Of a stretch of DNA of 64,000 bases, positions 57,365-64,000 are shown in pieces. Source of the stretch: Diprion similis. Lineage: Eukaryota > Arthropoda > Insecta > Hymenoptera > Diprionidae. The position numbers were made by a program, and so were the translations under genes. How positions within the stretch are numbered: the first letter of the stretch is position 1; each line of letters opens with the position of its first letter. The stretch covers positions 16,168,501 to 16,232,500 of the forward strand of contig NC_060107.1 in assembly GCF_021155765.1 (NCBI RefSeq), given 5' to 3'. Under the pieces are notes generated by a model. The model made no database searches. It worked only from the letters and a program-made list of their open reading frames with translations, and had not been told where the DNA came from.

Positions 57365-60300
57365 CAATCTTGCGTACGTTTGGTATATGCTGCGAATACC
57401 AGAATGTTACAAATATATTTATATATTGCTGTGGCAAGAGAGAAAGTTGCCCTGTGGGTACAACAATACAGAAAAAAAATATTGTACATATACATATAGA
57501 TATAGATATCTATTACAGAAAAGGGCGTTAAATACCAAATTTATATGCATACATATATGTATTTTTGCATATATATGTAGATGTATACCAAATTTATATG
57601 TATACATATATGTATATTTGCACATATGTGTATATGTATACCAAATATATATGCATACGTATATGTATATGTACAGGCGTTTCAGTTTAATTCAACTGTT
57701 GCAATATTTTTAAACGTGAAATAGGCACGGAAAATTTACAATTTTGAATCCCGTGATGTTGGTATCAGGTTTGATCAATCGAGGGAAAAAAAACTTGTTA
57801 GGGATTCAGCTAAAGAAAACAAATTAGTTAATTTTAAAAAGTCAAAACCGAAGAATATTGAGTTTCACTGAGAGATTGCCTTTATTTTCAACACCCCCGA
57901 AGCAAAACCCTGTCTGTACACCATTTTTCATATCTCTACTGGTATTTCTTTTGGGATATTGTGGTCAATATTGTACTGTGGTTATAGATAATTCACCAAA
58001 AACTGTTTATTTACAGAAAAGGCGAATAACCAGTTTTGTTTGTATATTCAAGCAGACGGAGTACTGAATTTGAATCGCAGGCAATTTCAACACCAGGTTG
58101 TCGATGTAATGACTAAAACATTGCGCGATCATTATCTGAATCCGTGTTTTAACTACTCCATGCTGTCCACCACATGTAAATTTATATACGCTGGTAAATT
58201 TGAACTTCGGTATATAATTCCAAGCTTATCAATGTAATAGTGTGTCAGATTTTCATTTTATAAAGTGTATTCGGTGTTTTGTTAAAAGTTATCAACATCT
58301 TCTGAGTTGCAGAAATGACAGAGCTCAATTTTGCAGAATATACTGCAAACTTTAGAATACACCCCTTGAAAACTATCCAGAGTAGACTACCCGAGAATAC
58401 ATTTGACTAAAAATTGAGTAACAATAAGAAAGTATATAATAAGTTTCGTTGTGCATTGAAATTTTATTCTGTTTATTCTTACTCATGTGAGTTCCGGTTA
58501 TGTACTTGTGAATCGATGAAGTGTCACTCTGCTGTGAGATGAGTAAAAATGTGCTATATTTGCAAAGATGCCAGAAATAATTACTGCAAAAAATATGAGT
58601 TATATATTTTTAAAAAGCAGCATTACACTAATTGTAAGGCAGAAAACGAGTAGACTTATGGAAGATGTGTTCATGTACAAATGATATTTCATTAATTTAT
58701 TTTTAAACTATGGAAGTACTGTGTTACTTAATATTTTTCTGCATCTAAAATGTAAAAAATTTAACTTCGATACACACGCTACAATGTTGCAGCAGCTAAA
58801 TCCGAAGTTCATGATAAAAACTTATTTGAAATAGCAAAATCTTGGAGAGAATCATATTCGATCAATTACCTGGCCACTATTCAAGATTCTGGTGCAATTA
58901 TTTGCCCTAATTGCTAATACTTCTTGAATAAATTTAAGAATTGCACATCCGAACTCTGTGTTCGTCCTACAGAATTCTAGCCTAGTCCCATTACGGCGTA
59001 CACTTATGTCGAATTTGCATTTTTACCACACTATAAGTGAGATATTGAATATCATATGGTTCCAGACACAATTTCAATGATCATAGGTAATGATAATTAC
59101 AACACTGGCCAAGTGAAATCAGGATAACTCTCAATATATACATATATATATAGGTATATATAATATACATATATATATATAAACTAATATAAACATAATA
59201 ATAAGTAGGACTTATAAATCTATACTATTGTAAAGATAAGTGTAAAGTAAGTAATTGAAAATACAAATACATGTTATATATTCATAGATTTGTAGTTTAT
59301 TAAGAGTGAAACATAGGCGTAGGCGATTTCTTTTCACTCCCCCTGGTAGAAAAAAAATTGTCAGATAATTCTTACAAAATTTTTTTTTGAATTTTCTCAG
59401 AAATATGCAATGTTGCCGAACAGTTCTGCGATGTATTCCGTATTAGTTCTGGACAAATTTGAATTATTCTGATAATATCTGGGGAATTTTTCAAAAACTC
59501 ATGACATTCTGAAATAATCAGAGTTTTCAAAACTCTGATTATTTGTGTCGGAGTCTGATACCAGATAAAAATCGAATGAATTTCCGGGAACAACTCAAAA
59601 CCCTTTTCAAACTTGTTTTCCTAATAAAAATGTGAAAAACTCCAATTTTTTTCCTTTCTCTCTATTATCATTCAATAGAGGTAAAAATCGCACTGATTTC
59701 ACGAAAAGAATTCCATATTTTTCTTAGGGTCAGTGGTTCTGTGTATTTATGTGACGTCCTGTCTAGAACCAAGCCATGCCCGCGATATTGCGTGATATTA
59801 CCTTCCATTCTTGTACCATGGCAACGTGGTGTGAGTGTGTGAGTATATACATAGTGTGCCTAGACTCCTACGACACGCCCCTTGCTTCGAGGTTAAAGCC
59901 TTTAAGTAAGATGTGTGCCAACTGTCTAAAGAAATTCCCACATCATTAGGGAATTATTTTTCTGGCGAACGCAACCCTGCTCGCTAATACCATCATGTGT
60001 TGTCACTGTGTGTGTGGTGTGAGTTATTTAAAGTTCCGCTCATTTTTTCCCCACACAGATACAACGTCACAAAAATTAATTACCACAGATCTAGGGTATT
60101 TTTGCGCTGTTGGTACACATCTTCCTTAACTCCTATCCAGCGAGAGAGCAACTTTTTTTTGGAGAAAGAAACTGCACTCCTAGGCACACCGTGTATATTC
60201 ACACCACGCGTGGCACTCATCATAGTAGCCATGGATAGGACATTTGTAAACACGAAAGGGTGAATGTAGCGTTAGCTGGATATTCCATAAAAATCACCTT

Positions 60301-60540
60301 AAACCCGATTTCCATCCTTGTAAATGTAATTAGTGAAAATTATTCAATCCGAAATAATCAATATAAGGTGAGAATGTTCGAGATTATGTTCACTTTGTCA
60401 CATAACCTATTTTCATTTGCTTTAAGGTTGCCAGTGTACGCAAACACATCGATACATTCAATGTTATTGAATCTTAATTTCATTAAATAATTCATTATTC
60501 CGTCGTATTATAAACGACTCTTTCGTTTATAGGTAAGGAA
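57365..60540. other. LIN54 3' UTR and intergenic DNA to erlin
   Basis: A tandem array lies at 57533-57676 (separate entry). TA microsatellites occur at about 59140-59185. The segment 59750-60260 is less AT-rich with TG runs (GTGTGAGTGTGTGAG near 59830) and probably includes the erlin promoter. An 88-codon ORF at 59997-60263 has no family features. Confidence 0.5.
57533..57676. repeat. tandem repeat, 53-bp unit, 2.7 copies
   Basis: TACCAAAT starts each unit at 57533, 57586 and 57639, an exact 53-nt period. Units are built from ATGCATACATATATGTAT-like palindromic stretches. It lies in the 3' UTR region of LIN54. Confidence 0.8.
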
Positions 60541-62659
60541 ATGTCCGATCAAAATATTATCGGAATATGTATACTAGTCTGCTTGGCTGTAGTGTTTAAT
60601 TTTTCACTTCATCGAATTGAAGAGGGTCATGTTGGTGTATATTTTCGGGTAAGTCTTTATTATTGTACTCTGTAATAAGATTGTTAATGGCGAATGAACC
60701 GAACAACCGAAATTCAAAGTTAAGGAAGGAGAAAAATCTGTCGAAATAATTTGCAGCAATGTTATTAGCTGCAATGAAAGTGAATTCGAATACATCAACA
60801 TGCCTATTATGCAATAGAAATAATTTCGGATAACACAAGTTAAAATATCAACAATTTAAAAAGAAGTGCACGAATTGGACTGTTCAAAATTCTTCAACTT
60901 TGGTGTTTTTTTTTACCCCGTTCTAATATCCTTCGTTCTAGTGGTTTGCTTAGTAGAACCATGAAATTCAATTATCTGGAAAAAATTCAAGTAATAGTAC
61001 ATCAAAATATGATTACAATGCTCAAATATCATTGTTGACAAACATCTGTTCTACCGTATTTATGAATATCTATTTGTATCCTCTCTGTAGTTGTAAAATT
61101 TTTCTCGAGTGATCTCTAGAGATTTCTATGATGAATTGAATAAGTCAAAAAACGTTGAAAACAGATGAAGGTAAGACCAGGCTTTCATCATTTTGAACGT
61201 TCTATTTGTGAAACCTAATCTTAAATTGTTAGTAACTTAACTAGTGTTATTCGAATTTGTTCCCAATCGTTTTCATTACACAGAAGACATATTGTTTCAC
61301 TAGTTTTTACTGTCACTGGTATTAATAACAGTCCCAAAGATTTTTTAAACTGTTTTTTCTCTTTTCCTTAACTGTTGGTTCAGGTGATGAAGCGTATTCA
61401 TCCTTAATTTTGATGTTAATGTAACAAATGCCTAGAAATAATTTTATTAGTAATTCAAACACATTACTGTACAATTTTGATAACAGGGTTGTCAATTTTA
61501 GGGTGGCGCGTTGCTTTCACACGTCAGTAGTCCAGGATTTCATATGATGGTCCCGCTTTTAACTTCCTATCGTTCGGTCCAGGTAACTTTACAAACAGAC
61601 GAGGTCAAAAATGTTCCCTGCGGAACAAGCGGCGGTGTTATGATTTATTTTGATCGAATAGAAGTTGTGAACATTCTGGATGCAAACAGTGGTAAAGAAA
61701 TGAATGATACTAAGATATTGTCCACATATTTTGTCTCCGCAGGTACCTAAGATGGAGAGGTATGTTAAAAAATGTGCTTATTTTTTTCAGTTTACAACAT
61801 GGTGAAAAACTTTACCGCAGATTACGACAGGACTTTAATATTCAACAAAGTTCATCATGAATTAAATCAATTCTGTTCTATGCATAGTCTTCACGAAGTT
61901 TACATAGATTTATTTGATCAAATCGACGAAAATTTAAAGTCTGCTCTACAGACTGATCTCAATGAATTGGCTCCAGGGCTCAGCATCCAAGCAGTTCGCG
62001 TTACAAAGCCAAAAATACCAGAGACTATTAGGAAAAATTACGAGTTAATGTGAGTATCAAGGGTTGAAGAATTATTCGAAACCTAAATCAACTAATATTT
62101 TTACAGTCATCATGAAAAAAGTGAGAAAATTTTAAATTTCAAATAATCAAACATTTATGGTAACATTGTAAATAATATGCTTCACAGGGAAGCAGAGAAG
62201 ACGAAGTTACTTATATCGATACAGCATCAAAAAGTGGTGGAAAAAGATGCAGAGACAGATCGCAAAAAGGCGATAATCGAAGCAGAAAAAGAAGCTCAAG
62301 TGGCAAAAATTCAGTACGATCAAAAGATCATGGAGAAAGAATCACTGCAGCGAATGGCGTCTATTGAAGATGAGATGCATTTAGCTCGACAGAAGAGTCG
62401 GTCAGATGCTGATTTTTATCAAATGGAACGGCAAGCCGAGGCAAATAAGTTACTCTTATCCAAAGAGTTTCTGGAGCTCAAGAAATACGAATCTCTAGCT
62501 CAAAATGCCAAAGTGTATTACGGAGCTGACATTCCAAAAATGTTTACACTTGGAGGCTGTTCCAGTGATCCCACTTTGGGCTCTGATGCAAATACCTCGA
62601 AAAAAGACGCGACCATTGGAAAATCGAGTTCATATGGTGATTTCGAACAGACAAAATAA
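60541..62659 (+). CDS. ERLIN: erlin (ER lipid raft-associated SPFH protein)
   Basis: Four exons, 60541-60648, 61502-61691, 61791-62049 and 62188-62659, encode 342 aa. Residues about 6-24 ([18 protein letters not shown]) form the single N-terminal membrane anchor. The SPFH/band 7 domain follows, with [38 protein letters not shown] and [11 protein letters not shown]. The NFT sequon in [10 protein letters not shown] corresponds to the known N-glycosylation site of mammalian erlins, so the domain faces the ER lumen. FDQIDENLK and [17 protein letters not shown] come next. A long charged coiled coil fills exon 4, ending in [12 protein letters not shown]. Erlin1/2 form large ring assemblies at ER rafts that guide ER-associated degradation of IP3 receptors and sterol regulation. 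One insect gene usually stands for both vertebrate paralogs. A poly(A) signal is at 62757-62762. Confidence 0.95.
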
Positions 62660-63868
62660 TTTTATTTAAAGTTAGGAAGAATGAGTGATTATTCGCAAGT
62701 GCGCTTGTACATACCTATATATATATAATATACTAATTACTGATTTTTCGAATACAAATAAATCACAGTAACTTACCTCGATAAAAAGTGATGTGGTATA
62801 AAAAAAATGTGTACGTTTTGAGTATTGTCTATATTGCATGGATGGTGACGCTCATCTTATGAACAGTGTTCAAGAATATTATTCATTATTTCACCATTTT
62901 CATATTGAATGGGGCCACGCCGTCCGAGTCAAAGGTTAGGAAAAGAGTATCAAAGAACACGTGTGAAACTAAGTTTAAACTATGCAGGTAATAGTAATAA
63001 ATCTGCACAAATTCGAACATTTCAAGCTAAGGTGTCAACAATTTGAGAAAAGGTTCTGTAATTAAAATGACCAGAACGAATGAAATCTGATGTTTTTTAT
63101 TATCCTATTCTAATGTACTGGGCTTATTTTTTTGTTCATTTTGTTCACCATAGAAATCTTCAAAGATTGGCTGAGAAAAATGTTATAGTTTCATCCAGAT
63201 GAATGAAAATACGTTTTACGGTATAACAGACATTCATCAACAATTACATTTGTGCGTTATAAATACACTGTAACGTAAGATTTCTTGAATATTTTTCCGG
63301 AACGTTTTTACAAAAACATTAGAATTAGACTAAAAAACGCCAGAGATTATTTGTTTTTACTGTTAAAAATGATTGTGAATTTACGAAATCAGGTTACAAA
63401 TTTACAAATTCGGTGCAGTGATGTAAATTACTAATGAAATTTCTTGATTTCACGTAAATTTATTGGAAAAACACAAAAAGTAATTCAAATTATCTGAATT
63501 CTGTAGTAAATTTATTGTATTTGTAAATTGAATAAACAGTAAATGTATGGTGAATTCACTGTTGCGTATAGAATAAAACTTTCGATACAGTATAGGAAGT
63601 TTCATACAGAAATTTTTTACAGTGTTAAACGTTCTAATTACAAAAACTATGCAATATCATGAAATGAAAGTTAGACTGCTGGCGCCGATTTTTTCGATGC
63701 TTATATATAATTTTAGAAGTGCAAATTGTTTGTATATTTTAGTATATTCGTATTACATTTAGATCAAAGCACAATCAGCAATGTATGTCTCGCTTCCATC
63801 AATACTCCAGGTTATGGTTGAACAAAAGTGATTGCTCTCTTGGAATTAATCTCTACTATACACAAACA
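62660..63868. other. convergent 3' regions, no gene seen
   Basis: It carries the erlin poly(A) signal (AATAAA, 62757-62762) and then AT-rich DNA without recognisable genes, followed by the presumed 3' UTR of the minus-strand gene at the right edge. Confidence 0.45.
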
Positions 63869-64000
63869 TCATTGTTTCCTTGTGCGAGTCTTCGGCTTTT
63901 GACCTGGTGTAGCTAGAGCCTTGGCATCGGTTATATTTTCCCGTAAAAGTTTCATTTGCTGCAAGGCAAGCTTTGCTAATTGGCCCTCCGGGGTTCCAGT
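63869..64000 (-). CDS. C-terminal exon of an unrecognised gene, cut by the window edge
   Basis: An open minus-strand frame of 43 codons enters at 64000 and stops at TGA 63871-63869. It reads as an amphipathic helix (QLAKLALQQMKLLREN), then an Ala-rich link and a basic tail (GQKPKTRTRKQ). The family is not recognisable from this piece. It is convergent with erlin. Confidence 0.5.
   Translation of the reverse strand, partial: TGTPEGQLAKLALQQMKLLRENITDAKALATPGQKPKTRTRKQ

Noticed and set aside
57333-57713. 126-codon ORF over the LIN54 stop and the tandem repeat
   Set aside because: It is out of frame with LIN54, and its Tyr/Ile/Cys-rich translation comes from the ATATAC tandem repeat.
59997-60263. 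88-codon ORF upstream of erlin
   Set aside because: It covers the probable promoter and leader of erlin and its translation has no domain or signal.

Overview
The window is nuclear DNA from an arthropod, almost certainly a holometabolous insect and probably a hymenopteran. This rests on AT-rich sequence, short GT-AG introns, a sulfakinin neuropeptide precursor, arthropod-type TTAGG repeats in one hairpin loop, and insect-like SINE, MITE and non-LTR retrotransposon remains. The species assignment is inference. No bacterial genes, CRISPR arrays or operons are present.

Layout, left to right: the last exon of an unrecognised + strand gene (1227-1349); GATAD1, a chromatin-reader protein (minus, 2561-4329); a tetraspanin (minus, 5922-7853); an intronless orphan ORF of 321 aa (minus, 9169-10134); a transposon-rich gap; the sulfakinin precursor (plus, 12422-12961); a THAP zinc-finger protein (plus, 15152-18041); the mitochondrial RNA helicase SUV3 (minus, 18700-24451, 15 exons); phosducin-like protein PDCL (minus, 26094-27024) divergent from LAMTOR3 (plus, 28167-29753); glyoxylate/hydroxypyruvate reductase GRHPR (minus, 30349-35073); a 6-kb repeat-rich gap with a decayed non-LTR reverse transcriptase; the mitochondrial porin VDAC (plus, 41398-43810); COP9 signalosome subunit 4 (minus, 45863-48721) divergent from LIN54 of the MuvB/DREAM complex (plus, 50656-57364); an erlin (plus, 60541-62659); and the last exon of an unrecognised minus-strand gene (63869-64000).

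For the recognised genes I placed exon boundaries by reading both strands. In each multi-exon gene the phases add up to an open frame. Protein lengths are: GATAD1 243 aa, tetraspanin 241, sulfakinin precursor 102, THAP protein 550, SUV3 752, PDCL 286, LAMTOR3 124, GRHPR 319, VDAC 283, CSN4 407, LIN54 832 and erlin 342. The genes are mostly unrelated housekeeping loci and do not form one pathway, though two sit in divergent pairs that may share promoter DNA.

The intergenic and intronic DNA holds many structured repeats: several inverted-repeat (MITE-like) elements, a tRNA-derived SINE, a pogo-like terminal-inverted-repeat element, minisatellites and hairpins. I found no clearly new multi-gene system. 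The items most worth following are the long hairpin at 44751-45297, the two-sulfakinin gene, the orphan 321-aa ORF, the THAP protein, the paired CRE inverted repeat beside GATAD1 and a small MITE family present in both divergent promoter regions.
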